Source of the DNA: Burkholderia sp. SRS-46
Lineage (GTDB): Bacteria > Pseudomonadota > Gammaproteobacteria > Burkholderiales > Burkholderiaceae
Assembly (NCBI RefSeq): GCF_004343775.1
Contig: NZ_PTXL01000006.1
Coordinates: 607,671-671,670, forward strand
Reading direction: 5' to 3'
DNA: 64,000 nucleotides
Of this stretch, positions 8,822-17,350 are shown piece after piece. The notes beneath the pieces were generated by a model that had not been told where the DNA came from, made no database searches, and saw only the letters and a list, made by a program, of their open reading frames with translations. The translations under genes and the position numbers were made by a program. The stretch's first letter is position 1. Each line of letters opens with the position of its first letter.

Positions 8822-9577
8822 ATGAACGACGATCAACTTCTCCGCTACTCCCGCCATATCCTCGTCGACGAAATCGGCATCGAGGCGCAGCAGCGCTTCC
8901 TCGACGCGCATGCGATCGTGGTCGGCGCGGGCGGCCTCGGCTCGCCCGCGGCGATGTATCTCGCGGCGTCGGGCGTCGGCACGATCACGCTCGTCGACGC
9001 GGACACGGTCGATCTCACGAACCTGCAGCGGCAGATCCTGCACGCGACCGCCTCGGTCGGGCGCCAGAAGGTGGCGTCGGGGCGCGACACGCTCGCGCAG
9101 CTCAACCCCGAGGTGACCGTGCACGCGGTGGCCGAGCGCGTCGACGCAGCGTGGCTCGACGCGCACGTGCCGCAGGCGAGCGTCGTGCTCGACTGCACCG
9201 ACAATTTCGCGACCCGCCACGCGATCAACCGCGCGTGCGTCGCGCACCGCGTGCCGCTCGTGTCGGGTGCGGCGCTGCGCTTCGACGGCCAGATCAGCAC
9301 CTTCGACTTCCGCGATCCCGCCGCGCCCTGCTATGCGTGCGTGTTTCCGGAAGACCAGCCGTTCGAGGAAGTCGCGTGCGCGACGATGGGCGTGTTCGCG
9401 CCGATCGTCGGGATCATCGGCGCGATGCAGGCGGCCGAGGCACTGCGCGTGATCGGCGGCATCGGCACGACGCTGAACGGCCGGCTGATGATGCTCGATG
9501 CGCTGCGGATGGAATGGACGACGATGAAGATCGCGCGCCAGGCGGATTGCCCGGTGTGCGGCGGCCGCCCGCACTGA
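8822..9577 (+). CDS. ThiF/MoeB/HesA family sulfur-carrier adenylyltransferase
   Basis: A 251-residue E1-like enzyme. It shows the ATP site GAGGLGS (35-41), acidic residues in LVDADTVD (57-64), the zinc ligands C170/C173 and C243/C246, and a cysteine in the crossover loop (C186, ACATMG). It adenylates the C-terminal glycine of a ubiquitin-like sulfur carrier such as ThiS or MoaD. Burkholderia copies are named MoeB or ThiF interchangeably; no thi or moa gene is adjacent, so the partner is undecided. Confidence 0.88.
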   Translation: MNDDQLLRYSRHILVDEIGIEAQQRFLDAHAIVVGAGGLGSPAAMYLAASGVGTITLVDADTVDLTNLQRQILHATASVGRQKVASGRDTLAQLNPEVTVHAVAERVDAAWLDAHVPQASVVLDCTDNFATRHAINRACVAHRVPLVSGAALRFDGQISTFDFRDPAAPCYACVFPEDQPFEEVACATMGVFAPIVGIIGAMQAAEALRVIGGIGTTLNGRLMMLDALRMEWTTMKIARQADCPVCGGRPH

Positions 9578-9587
9578 CGCGCGCGAC

Positions 9588-9611
9588 GCACACGCCCTGG
9601 CGGGCGTGTGC
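9588..9611. terminator. Hairpin between convergent ThiF-like and ptsI genes
   Basis: A perfect 10-bp inverted repeat (GCACACGCCC / GGGCGTGTGC) with a 4-base loop in the 47-base gap between two convergent stops. No T-tract on either side. Confidence 0.5.
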
Positions 9612-9624
9612 CTGAACAATCCCG

Positions 9625-11397
9625 CTACGCGGCGGCGTCCGCGCGCGGCTCGGCGACCGACAGGCGCTCGAGCGCCGCCTGCACTTCCTCGGGCTCGAAT
9701 GCCGCGAGCACGTCGGCGGTGGGCTTCTCGAGCGCCTTCAGGTGTGCGCGCAGGATCTCCTGCTTCACGACGAGCAGCTGGCTCGGATGCATCGAGAACT
9801 CGGTGAGCCCCATGCCGAGCAGCAGGCGCGTGAGCGCCGGATCGCCCGCCATTTCCCCGCACACCGACACCGGCACGCCCGCGCGCTTCGCCTCGCGCAG
9901 CGTGTACGAGATCAGGTGCAGCACTGCCGGATGCAGCGGATCGTACAGATGCGCGACCGCGTTGTCCGCGCGGTCGATCGCGAGCGTGTACTGGATCAGG
10001 TCGTTGGTGCCGATCGACAGGAAATCGACGCGCTTCAGGAACAGCGGCAGCGCGATCGCCGCGGCCGGAATCTCGATCATCGCGCCGACCCGCACGTTCG
10101 GATCGTACGCAAGCCCCGCGTCGTCGAGCTGGCGCTTCGCCTCGCGGATCAGGTCGAGGGTCTGGTCGATCTCCTGCGCATGCGCGAGCATCGGGATCAG
10201 GATCTTCACCTGCCCGAACGCGGACGCGCGCAGGATCGCGCGCAGCTGGGTGAGGAACATCTGCGGCTCGGACAGGCTCCAGCGGATCGCGCGCAGGCCG
10301 AGCGCCGGGTTCGGCGCGGTTTCGTAGCCTTCGTCGAGCGCCTCGAGCGGCTTGTCCGCGCCGACGTCGATCGTGCGGATCGTCACCGGCATGCCCTTCA
10401 TCCATTCGACCGCGCGCTTGTACGCGGCGAACTGCGCCTCCTCCTCCGGCATCTCCTTCTGGTGCATGAACAGGAATTCGGAGCGGAACAGCCCGACGCC
10501 GACCGCGCCCGCCTCGACCGCCGCCTTCGCGTCGTCGGGCAGCTCGATGTTCGCGCACAGGTCGATCTTGGTGCCGCACAACGTTTGCGTCGGCGAGAAC
10601 TTCAGACGCTGCAGCTTGCGTTGCTCCAGCGCCTTCTCGGACTGCCGGTACGAGTATTCCTCGAGGACGATCGGCGCCGGATCGACGATCACGATGCCCT
10701 GGTCGCCGTCGACGATGATCAGGTCGTCCTGGCGGATCAGCGCGCTCGCGTGCTGCACGCCGACCGCCGCCGGAATGCCGAGGCTGCGCGCGACGATCGC
10801 CGTATGCGACGTGCGCCCGCCGAGGTCGGTGACGAATGCCTGGAACGACTGGCTCTTGAACTGCATCATGTCGGCCGGCGCGATGTCGTGCGCGACGACG
10901 ATCATCTCCTCGGTGCCGCTCGCGGCCGCGCCGTCGAGCGCCTGCGAAGCCGACGGCGCACCGGCGAGCGCCTTCAGCACGCGCTCGACCACCTGTTCGA
11001 TGTCGGCCTTGCGCTCGCGCAGGTATTCGTCCTCGATGTCGTCGAAATGGCGCGTGAGCAAATCGAGCTGCTCGGTGAGCGCCCACTCGACGTTGTAGCG
11101 GCGCGTGCGGATCAGGTCGATGGTTTCCTGCACGAGCATCGCGTCGCTCAGGATCATCGCGTGCACGTCGATGAACGCGCCCACTTCGCTCGGGGTGTCG
11201 TCGGTCAGGTCCGCGCGCAGCGCCTCCAGTTCGCGATGCACCGCCTCGAGCGCCGTGCGGAAGCGCTCGACCTCGGCGTCGATCTGATGCGCGTCGATCA
11301 GGTAATGCGCGACGTCGAGCGCCGCGCGCGCGATCAGATACGCACGTCCGATTGCGATACCACGTGAGACGGGAATGCCATGCAGCGTGAAGGACAC
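9625..11397 (-). CDS. ptsI: Phosphoenolpyruvate-protein phosphotransferase (enzyme I)
   Basis: A 590-residue enzyme I. The N-terminal HPr-binding and phosphohistidine domain has GGRTSHTAI with the active H198, and the C-terminal PEP-binding barrel contains VSVCGEMAGDP with the catalytic cysteine. It takes phosphate from PEP and passes it to HPr. The start is GTG with GGAGGT four bases upstream (GGAGGTGCGC-GTG). The TATAAT at 11465-11470 gives it a promoter separate from ptsH. No sugar-specific IIB/IIC components are in the window, so this looks like a regulatory PTS acting through EIIA. Confidence 0.96.
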   Translation of the reverse strand: MSFTLHGIPVSRGIAIGRAYLIARAALDVAHYLIDAHQIDAEVERFRTALEAVHRELEALRADLTDDTPSEVGAFIDVHAMILSDAMLVQETIDLIRTRRYNVEWALTEQLDLLTRHFDDIEDEYLRERKADIEQVVERVLKALAGAPSASQALDGAAASGTEEMIVVAHDIAPADMMQFKSQSFQAFVTDLGGRTSHTAIVARSLGIPAAVGVQHASALIRQDDLIIVDGDQGIVIVDPAPIVLEEYSYRQSEKALEQRKLQRLKFSPTQTLCGTKIDLCANIELPDDAKAAVEAGAVGVGLFRSEFLFMHQKEMPEEEAQFAAYKRAVEWMKGMPVTIRTIDVGADKPLEALDEGYETAPNPALGLRAIRWSLSEPQMFLTQLRAILRASAFGQVKILIPMLAHAQEIDQTLDLIREAKRQLDDAGLAYDPNVRVGAMIEIPAAAIALPLFLKRVDFLSIGTNDLIQYTLAIDRADNAVAHLYDPLHPAVLHLISYTLREAKRAGVPVSVCGEMAGDPALTRLLLGMGLTEFSMHPSQLLVVKQEILRAHLKALEKPTADVLAAFEPEEVQAALERLSVAEPRADAAA

Positions 11398-11464
11398 GCG
11401 CACCTCCTGTGTACATGAAAAGCCGCGGCACACCGCTGCGATGCGCTTATGACCCCGGATACCG

Positions 11465-11502
11465 ATTATAAATTCCGCACCCCGCGCCTGACTGCATGCA
11501 GT
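11465..11502 (-). promoter_or_regulatory. Internal promoter of ptsI with an overlapping palindrome
   Basis: On the minus strand a perfect TATAAT (11465-11470) lies 68 bases before the ptsI GTG. A perfect 12-bp palindrome, ACTGCATGCAGT (11491-11502), covers the position where the -35 contact would be; no consensus -35 is visible. The palindrome could be an operator; the regulator is unknown. Confidence 0.45.
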
Positions 11503-11537
11503 GCAGCATTGCGCGGATCGCATCAATCCTGCCGACG

Positions 11538-11567
11538 AAAAAAATGCCGCGGGATCCGCGGCATTTT
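11538..11567 (-). terminator. Intrinsic terminator between ptsH and ptsI
   Basis: Read on the minus strand, a 12-bp stem with 3-base loop (11541-11552 with 11556-11567) is followed by a run of seven T (11538-11544, partly within the stem). It lies 33 bases after the ptsH stop and 140 bases before the ptsI start. Confidence 0.75.
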
Positions 11568-11599
11568 CGCTGGAAACGGCAACGATCCCGTGTCGCGGG

Positions 11600-11869
11600 T
11601 CACTGCCCTTCGCCGAACTTGTCGGCGATCAGCTTCAGGAGCGCGTCCATCGCGTCCTGCTCGTCCGGACCCTCGGTCTCGATCGTGACCGTGCTGCCGA
11701 TGCCTGCCGCGAGCATCATCACGCCCATGATGCTCTTCGCGTTGATCTTGCGCCCGTTGCGCGTCATCCAGACTTCCGACTGGAAATTGCCGGCCAGTTG
11801 CGTGAGCTTGGCCGATGCACGCGCATGCAGCCCCAATTTATTGACGATGGTGGTTTCTTGTTGAAGCAT
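11600..11869 (-). CDS. ptsH: Phosphocarrier protein HPr
   Basis: An 89-residue HPr. The active site H15 lies in GLHARAS and the regulatory serine S46 in NAKSIMGVM. HPr relays phosphate from enzyme I to EIIA proteins. Ser46 is the site used by HPr kinase in organisms that have one; no hprK is in this window. It lies 70 bases after the EIIA(Man) gene and upstream of a terminator that separates it from ptsI. Confidence 0.97.
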   Translation of the reverse strand: MLQQETTIVNKLGLHARASAKLTQLAGNFQSEVWMTRNGRKINAKSIMGVMMLAAGIGSTVTIETEGPDEQDAMDALLKLIADKFGEGQ

Positions 11870-11939
11870 GGTTCTCAGTCAGTCGAGGCTGCCGGCGGAG
11901 CCCGCCGGCGAAGGGTCTAAAACGGGGAACGCATTGCGC

Positions 11940-12410
11940 TCAATGCGACTCGGTGCGCGGGCACGGCTCCGGCGGAATCGGCGCGCACTGGCCGCAACCG
12001 ACTTCGGACGGCGGCGGCGGCGTGCCCGCCGCGACTTCGTGGACGCCCTTCGCGCCACCGGACAGCGCCTTGTCGACGAGCTTGTCGAGCGGCATCGTGC
12101 GGTAGCAGACCGCGCGCACCAGCATCGGCAGGTTGACGCCCGCCAGCACCCGCACGTTCGCGATCTTCGCAAGTTGGCCGGCGATGTTCGCGGGCGTCGC
12201 GCCGTACATGTCGGTCAGCACGAGCGCGCCGTTCTCTTCCTTGAGCCGCGCGAGTTCGGCGTGCGCGAACGCCATGACCTGGGCCGGATCGTTTTCCGCG
12301 TGCACGTCGATGCAACCGATGCGCGCGGGCACGCCGCCGTAGATGTGCGCGATGCAATCCCGCAGCGCGGTGGCGAGCGGCGCGTGCGCGATGATCAGAA
12401 TCCCTGCCAT
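11940..12410 (-). CDS. PTS EIIA component, mannose/fructose (Man) family
   Basis: A 156-residue EIIA(Man) domain with phospho-acceptor H9 in IIAHAPLA and the conserved VLTDMYGATPAN segment (about 64-75). In betaproteobacteria this domain is encoded beside ptsH-ptsI without membrane components and is thought to act in signalling. It has a C-terminal extension rich in Pro and Cys (four Cys in the last 40 residues with the motif GCGQC) that the core domain does not need. The start has GGAGG six bases upstream. Confidence 0.9.
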   Translation of the reverse strand: MAGILIIAHAPLATALRDCIAHIYGGVPARIGCIDVHAENDPAQVMAFAHAELARLKEENGALVLTDMYGATPANIAGQLAKIANVRVLAGVNLPMLVRAVCYRTMPLDKLVDKALSGGAKGVHEVAAGTPPPPSEVGCGQCAPIPPEPCPRTESH

Positions 12411-12606
12411 GTCAGCCTCCGCAAGGCCACCCCGGGATGGCTGGCCGCCCGCGCGGGGCGCAGCGAACACAGTGGGCGTGGGGGTCGTTTCATTTCAGCC
12501 TTGCAACAAGTTCGGCCCGGCCGCCGGGCGAGCGGGCATTGTAGCAGGCCGGTCAACGCTTCCCGGCGACGGGGGGCCTGCGCGGCCGCCGCCAGGGTTG
12601 CGCGCG

Positions 12607-13575
12607 TCACGCGGCCTGCGCGGCCGCGCGCTCCAGCGCGTCGATGAACATCGCGGCGACGTCGAAGCCGGTCTGCTCCATGATTTCGCGGAAGCAGGTC
12701 GGGCTCGTGACGTTCACCTCGGTCAGCCAGTCGCCGATCGCGTCGAGGCCGACCAGCAGCAGGCCGCGCGCGGCCAGCACCGGCGCGACCGTCTCGGCGA
12801 TCTCGCGGTCGCGCGCGGTGAGCGGCTGCGCGACGCCGAGCCCGCCCGCGGCGAGGTTGCCGCGCACCTCGTTGCCCTGCGGAATCCGCGCGAGCGAATA
12901 CGGCACCGGCTCGCCGCCGATCAGCAGGATGCGCTTGTCGCCGGCCTTGATCTCGGGGATGAACTTCTGCGCCATCACCGTGCGCGCGCCGTCGTGGCTC
13001 AGCATCTCGATGATCGAGCCGAGGTTCATGCCGTCCGGCTTCACGCGGAACACGCCCATCCCGCCCATCCCGTCGAGCGGCTTCAGGATCACGTCGCCGT
13101 GCTCGGCGTGGAACGCGCGCAGGCGCGCCGCGTCACGGGTGACGAGTGTCGGCGCGACAAATTGCGCGAACTCGCCGATCGCGAGCTTCTCCGAGTGGTC
13201 GCGGATCGACTGCGCCCGGTTGAACACCCGCGCGCCCGCGCGCTCGGCCAGCTCGAGCAGCCAGGTCGACGTCACATACTCCATGTCGAACGGCGGATCC
13301 TTGCGCATCAGCACCGCGCCGAACGACTCGACGCGGCGCGACTCGAGCGCGCCCGCCGCCTCGTACCACGGCGCGCGATGCAGGTCGTCCAGGTCGCCGA
13401 CGAGCGTCACGCGCTGCACGTCGGCCTCGACGGCGGAACCCGTCCACGCGAGATGGCGCGGTTCGCATGCGTACACCGCGTGCCCGCGCCGCGCGGCTTC
13501 CGCCATCATCGCGTAGGTCGAATCCTTGTAGATCTTGAACCGCTCGAGCGGGTCGGCGATAAAGAGAATGTCCAT
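12607..13575 (-). CDS. gshB: Glutathione synthetase
   Basis: A 322-residue ATP-grasp enzyme of the bacterial GshB family. It shows the glycine-rich loop LKPLDGMGGMGVF (about 165-177) and the C-terminal metal site around DWLTEVNVTSPTCFREI. It joins glycine to gamma-glutamylcysteine to form glutathione. It starts 36 bases after gshA and is co-transcribed with it; EIIA(Man) and ptsH follow. Confidence 0.96.
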   Translation of the reverse strand: MDILFIADPLERFKIYKDSTYAMMAEAARRGHAVYACEPRHLAWTGSAVEADVQRVTLVGDLDDLHRAPWYEAAGALESRRVESFGAVLMRKDPPFDMEYVTSTWLLELAERAGARVFNRAQSIRDHSEKLAIGEFAQFVAPTLVTRDAARLRAFHAEHGDVILKPLDGMGGMGVFRVKPDGMNLGSIIEMLSHDGARTVMAQKFIPEIKAGDKRILLIGGEPVPYSLARIPQGNEVRGNLAAGGLGVAQPLTARDREIAETVAPVLAARGLLLVGLDAIGDWLTEVNVTSPTCFREIMEQTGFDVAAMFIDALERAAAQAA

Positions 13576-13611
13576 GCGGGTCCTGTCGTTACGGTGCCGG
13601 CGCGGCGGCCA

Positions 13612-14901
13612 TTACACCTGGATGGCTTCCGGATCGGTCTTTTCCAGCTCGATCGACGACGCGATCAGCGACAGCCGCGCGACCACGCCGTACATGTAGA
13701 ACCGGTTCGGCGGCGCGGCGCCCGGCTTGGCGCCGGCATCCGGCAGCGCGGTGTGCTCGAAGCCGAGCGGCACGTAATGCATGCCCGGCGCGTTCAGGTT
13801 CTGGTCGCGCTCGCGGCCGCCGTGCGTGCGGTAGAAGCCGCCGACCACGTAGCGGTCGATCATGTAGACGACCGGCTCCGCGACCTCCTCGCCGACCCGC
13901 TCGAACGTGTACACGCCTTCCTGCACGATCACGTCGCGCACCGCGAGCCCGGCCTTCGACTCGGCCATCTGCGCGCGCTCCGCCTTCGTCATCCGGCCGA
14001 TCTCGGCTGCGTCGTGCACGGTCATCACGCCGCGCCCCGCGGTGCCGGCGTCGGCCTTCACGACGACGTACGGCTTCTCGCTGATCCCGTATTCGCGGTA
14101 CTTGCGCGCGATCTTCTTCAGCACGCCGTCGATCGCGTCGGCGAGCGCCTGCTCGCCTTCATGCCCCTGCCAGTCGACGCCCTCGACGTGCGCGAAGTAC
14201 GGATTCACCATCCACGGATCGACGCCGACCATCTTCGCGAACTTCTTCGCGACGTCGTCGTAGCACGAGAAGTGCGTCGACTTGCGGCGCACGGCCCAGC
14301 CCGCGTGCAGCGGCGGCAGCAGGTACTGCTCGTGCAGGTTTTCCAGCACGGCCGGGATGCCGGCCGACAGGTCGTTGTTCAGCAGGATCGAGCACGGATC
14401 GAAATTCTTCAGGCCGAGGCGGCGCTGCGTGCGCTCGAGCGGCTCGAGCACGATCTTCTGGCCGTCGGCGAGCGTGATCGGCGTGATGTCGGAGATGCTC
14501 GGGTCGAGCGAGCCGAAGCGCACGTTCAGGCCGGCCTGGCGCATGATCGTCGCGAGGCGCGCGACGTTTTCCAGGTAGTACGCGTTGCGGGTCGGCAGCT
14601 CGGGAATCACGAGCAGGTTCTTCGCGTCCGGGCAGATCTTCTCGATCGCGGCCATCGCCGCCTGCACGGCGAGCGGCAGCACTTCGGACGGCAGATTGTT
14701 GAAGCCGCCGGGGAACAGGTTGGCGTCGACCGGCGCCAGCTTGAAGCCGGCGTTACGCAGGTCGACCGAGCAGTAGAACGGCGGGGTGTGCTCCTGCCAT
14801 TCGAGCCTGAACCAGCGTTCGATCGCAGGCGTGGCGTCGAGGATCTTCTGCTCGAGTTCGAGCAGCGGACCGTTGAGCGCCGTAACGAGGTGGGGAACCA
14901 T
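13612..14901 (-). CDS. gshA: Glutamate-cysteine ligase
   Basis: A 429-residue glutamate-cysteine ligase of the type first described in Acidithiobacillus ferrooxidans and common in betaproteobacteria, not the E. coli GshA type. Features include the N-terminal PPFYCSVDLRNAG segment (40-52), VIPELPTRNAYY (about 98-109) and the ATP-handling stretch VVVKADAGTAGRGVMTV (about 282-298). It makes gamma-glutamylcysteine, the first step of glutathione synthesis. It leads the gshA-gshB-EIIA-ptsH unit. Confidence 0.93.
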   Translation of the reverse strand: MVPHLVTALNGPLLELEQKILDATPAIERWFRLEWQEHTPPFYCSVDLRNAGFKLAPVDANLFPGGFNNLPSEVLPLAVQAAMAAIEKICPDAKNLLVIPELPTRNAYYLENVARLATIMRQAGLNVRFGSLDPSISDITPITLADGQKIVLEPLERTQRRLGLKNFDPCSILLNNDLSAGIPAVLENLHEQYLLPPLHAGWAVRRKSTHFSCYDDVAKKFAKMVGVDPWMVNPYFAHVEGVDWQGHEGEQALADAIDGVLKKIARKYREYGISEKPYVVVKADAGTAGRGVMTVHDAAEIGRMTKAERAQMAESKAGLAVRDVIVQEGVYTFERVGEEVAEPVVYMIDRYVVGGFYRTHGGRERDQNLNAPGMHYVPLGFEHTALPDAGAKPGAAPPNRFYMYGVVARLSLIASSIELEKTDPEAIQV

Positions 14902-14928
14902 GAATCACTCGCGAGCGGGAGAATGAAG

Positions 14929-14934
14929 ATTGTA
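14929..14934 (-). promoter_or_regulatory. Candidate -10 box upstream of gshA
   Basis: TACAAT on the minus strand, 28 bases before the gshA ATG, so the leader would be about 20 bases. The -35 region has no good match. Confidence 0.35.
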
Positions 14935-15052
14935 GAGCAATTGCTTTGCCCATTTGGGGATTGTTCCCGGATTCACAAGGATTTGGAGGAAGTTTCTGGC
15001 TATTGACCTGATAGCGGACAGGGTTATCCGCTGCGGTGCCGCGCGACAGGAG

Positions 15053-15077
15053 AAAAAAAACCCGCCGGGTAGGCGGG
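15053..15077 (-). terminator. Intrinsic terminator of glnK-amtB
   Basis: Minus-strand stem CCCGCC/GGCGGG (15061-15066 with 15072-15077, loop 5) followed by eight T (15053-15060), 67 bases after the amtB stop. The remaining gap up to gshA (15001-15052) has only a short inverted repeat AGCGGA/TCCGCT at 15012-15031. Confidence 0.8.
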
Positions 15078-15143
15078 CCGAAGTCGCTGCGCTCATTCGT
15101 GGCGGGGGCGGCATCGCGGCCGCCCTCCGCGAATCGTGCGGAT

Positions 15144-16652
15144 TTACTCCACGTGCTCGCCGTGCAGGATCACGTCGAGGCCTTCGCGCTCCTCTTCTTC
15201 CGACACGCGCAGGCCGATCGTCAGGTCGATCAGCTTCAGCAGGACGAAGCTCAGCACGCCGCTGTAGACCAGCGTGATCAGGACGCCCTTCGCCTGCAGC
15301 AGCAGGCTGCCGTCCATCCCGCCGATGTCCTTCACCGCAAACACGCCGGTCAGCAGCGCGCCGAGAATGCCGCCCACGCCGTGCACGCCGAACGCATCGA
15401 GCGAATCGTCGTAGCCGAGCTTCGACTTGAGCCACGTCGCCGACCAGAAGCAGACCACGCCCGCCGCGATGCCGATCACCAGCGCACCCGCGACGCCGAC
15501 GAAGCCGGCCGCCGGCGTGATCGCCACCAGGCCCGCAACCGCGCCCGACACGATGCCGAGCACCGACGGCTTGCCCTTCGCGATCCACTCCGCGAACATC
15601 CAGCCGAGCGCCGCGCAGGCCGTCGCGACCTGCGTCGTCAGCATCGCGAAACCGGCACGGCCGTCGGCCGCGACCGCCGAGCCGGCGTTGAAGCCGAACC
15701 AGCCCACCCACAGCATCGAGCCGCCGATCATCGTCAGCACCAGGTTGTGCGGCGCCATCGATTCGCGGCCGTAGCCGACCCGCTTGCCGAGCACGAGGCA
15801 CGACATCAGGCCCGCGATACCCGCGTTGATGTGCACCACGGTGCCGCCCGCGAAGTCGAGCACGCCGTCGGCCGACAGCCAGCCGGTCGGCTCCCACACC
15901 ATGTGCGCGACCGGCACGTAGACGATCAGCGACCAGAGCGTCATGAACACCAGCATCGCCGAGAACTTCATCCGGTCGGCGAACGCGCCGCAAATCAGCG
16001 CCGGCGTGATGATCGCGAACGTCATCTGGTAGACGAAGTAGACCGATTCCGGAATCGTCGTCGCGAGGTGGCTCACGGTCAGCGTGGTCGCCTTGTCGCC
16101 CTTCACGTAGTTCATCCCGTGCAGGAACGCGCGCGACAGGCCGCCGATGAAGCCGTTGCCCGGCGTGAACGCGAGGCTGTAGCCGACGACCGTCCAGAGC
16201 ACCGTGATCAGCGCGGTGATCGCGAAGCTCTGCATCACGGTGGCCAGCACGTTCTTCTTGCGGACCATGCCCGCGTAGAACAGCGCGAGGCCCGGGATCG
16301 TCATGAACAGCACCAGCGCGGTGGACGTGAGCATCCACGCGGTGTCGCCGGCGCTGATCTTCGACGCATCGACCGAGAACGGCGCGGTCGGCGCGGCCGG
16401 GGCCGACGCGGCGGCGGCGGCCGATGCATCGGTGGCGCCCGACGCCGGGGCGGCAGCGGTGGCGGCAGAAGCGGCGGCCTCCGGTGCGGCCGGCGCCGAG
16501 GCGGCCGGGGCGGCGGTGGCCAATGCGTCGGCAGCCGAGGCGGCAGGCGCGGACGCAGCCGCGGCGGACGCCGCGTCATCCGCGAGCGCCGGGCCGACAC
16601 CGGCCGCGATCAGCGAGCCGGCCATCAGCAGGGACATCAGAAGTTTGCGCAT
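15144..16652 (-). CDS. amtB: Ammonium transporter AmtB with Ala-rich periplasmic extension
   Basis: A 502-residue Amt/Rh channel. A signal peptide (1-24, cleaved after ALA) is followed by about 65 residues of almost pure Ala/Pro/Ser (25-91), then the 11-helix transporter from about residue 98. The conserved pore segments GGTVVHINAG and FGVHGVGGILG are present. AmtB conducts ammonium/ammonia across the inner membrane and is blocked by GlnK. It follows glnK by 38 bases. The C-terminal tail EEEEREGLD matches the GlnK-contacting region. The long Ala-rich linker on the periplasmic side is not in E. coli AmtB. Confidence 0.95.
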   Translation of the reverse strand: MRKLLMSLLMAGSLIAAGVGPALADDAASAAAASAPAASAADALATAAPAASAPAAPEAAASAATAAAPASGATDASAAAAASAPAAPTAPFSVDASKISAGDTAWMLTSTALVLFMTIPGLALFYAGMVRKKNVLATVMQSFAITALITVLWTVVGYSLAFTPGNGFIGGLSRAFLHGMNYVKGDKATTLTVSHLATTIPESVYFVYQMTFAIITPALICGAFADRMKFSAMLVFMTLWSLIVYVPVAHMVWEPTGWLSADGVLDFAGGTVVHINAGIAGLMSCLVLGKRVGYGRESMAPHNLVLTMIGGSMLWVGWFGFNAGSAVAADGRAGFAMLTTQVATACAALGWMFAEWIAKGKPSVLGIVSGAVAGLVAITPAAGFVGVAGALVIGIAAGVVCFWSATWLKSKLGYDDSLDAFGVHGVGGILGALLTGVFAVKDIGGMDGSLLLQAKGVLITLVYSGVLSFVLLKLIDLTIGLRVSEEEEREGLDVILHGEHVE

Positions 16653-16691
16653 CTTGGGTTTCCTCTTGTCGCTCGTCTTGTCTTGTCTCGT

Positions 16692-17030
16692 TTACAGGGC
16701 GTCGGCGCCCGTCTCCCCCGTCCGGATCCGGATCACCTGCTCGATCGGCGTGACGAAGATCTTGCCGTCGCCGATCTTGCCGGTGCGCGCGGCCCGTTCG
16801 ATCGCCTCGACCGCCTGGTCGACGAGATCGTCGGACACGGCCGCCTCGATCTTCATCTTCGGCAGGAAATCGACCACGTATTCGGCGCCCCGGTACAGCT
16901 CGGTGTGCCCTTTCTGGCGGCCGAACCCTTTCACCTCCGTCACCGTGATGCCCGAGACGCCGAGCGCCGAGAGCGCTTCGCGCGTCTCATCGAGCTTGAA
17001 CGGCTTGATGATTGCGGTAATGAGTTTCAT
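16692..17030 (-). CDS. glnK: Nitrogen regulatory PII protein GlnK
   Basis: A 112-residue PII protein with the uridylylation site Y51 in the T-loop (ELYRGAEYVVDF) and the C-terminal GKIGDGKIFV segment. It senses 2-oxoglutarate and ATP/ADP and docks on AmtB when nitrogen is plentiful. The start has AGAGGA upstream; a longer in-frame ORF to 17120 would run through the promoter. A sigma-54 promoter lies about 60 bases upstream. Confidence 0.96.
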   Translation of the reverse strand: MKLITAIIKPFKLDETREALSALGVSGITVTEVKGFGRQKGHTELYRGAEYVVDFLPKMKIEAAVSDDLVDQAVEAIERAARTGKIGDGKIFVTPIEQVIRIRTGETGADAL

Positions 17031-17088
17031 GAAGTCCTCTCGCTGGGTTGTCCCGTCGAATTGGTTGGATGTGTAGCGGACTCTCTCC

Positions 17089-17104
17089 AGCAACTCGCAT
17101 GCCA
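17089..17104 (-). promoter_or_regulatory. Sigma-54 (-24/-12) promoter of glnK-amtB
   Basis: The minus strand reads TGGCATG-CGAG-TTGCT, one base from the TGGCACG-N4-TTGCW consensus, with exactly ten bases between the GG and GC pairs. The predicted start is near 17078, 48 bases before the glnK ATG. glnK-amtB operons are classic NtrC/sigma-54 targets, so sequence and context agree. Confidence 0.8.
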
Positions 17105-17350
17105 TGTCCGCTCCGGACACGCAGGAAACCGCGCGGCAAGGCCCGCCTCGGCGGCGAAAAGCCCCGCGGGCCCGGCCGAACGGCCAACGTGGGCCGTGTT
17201 CTCTGGCGCCGGGCGTGGATCGTTGCTAGAGTGCACGCACGTCCCGGAATGCGGGGACTTTCACCCATGCGGGCGCCGTGCCCGGAAATCGCGCGCCGCG
17301 CGCACCATTTCCGGTCATGCGTGCATCATGGGCACGTATGCAACTGAAGA

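Noticed and set aside
17302..17316. Second NtrC-like site GCAC-N7-GGTC
   Set aside because: Two mismatches in one half; not distinguishable from chance.
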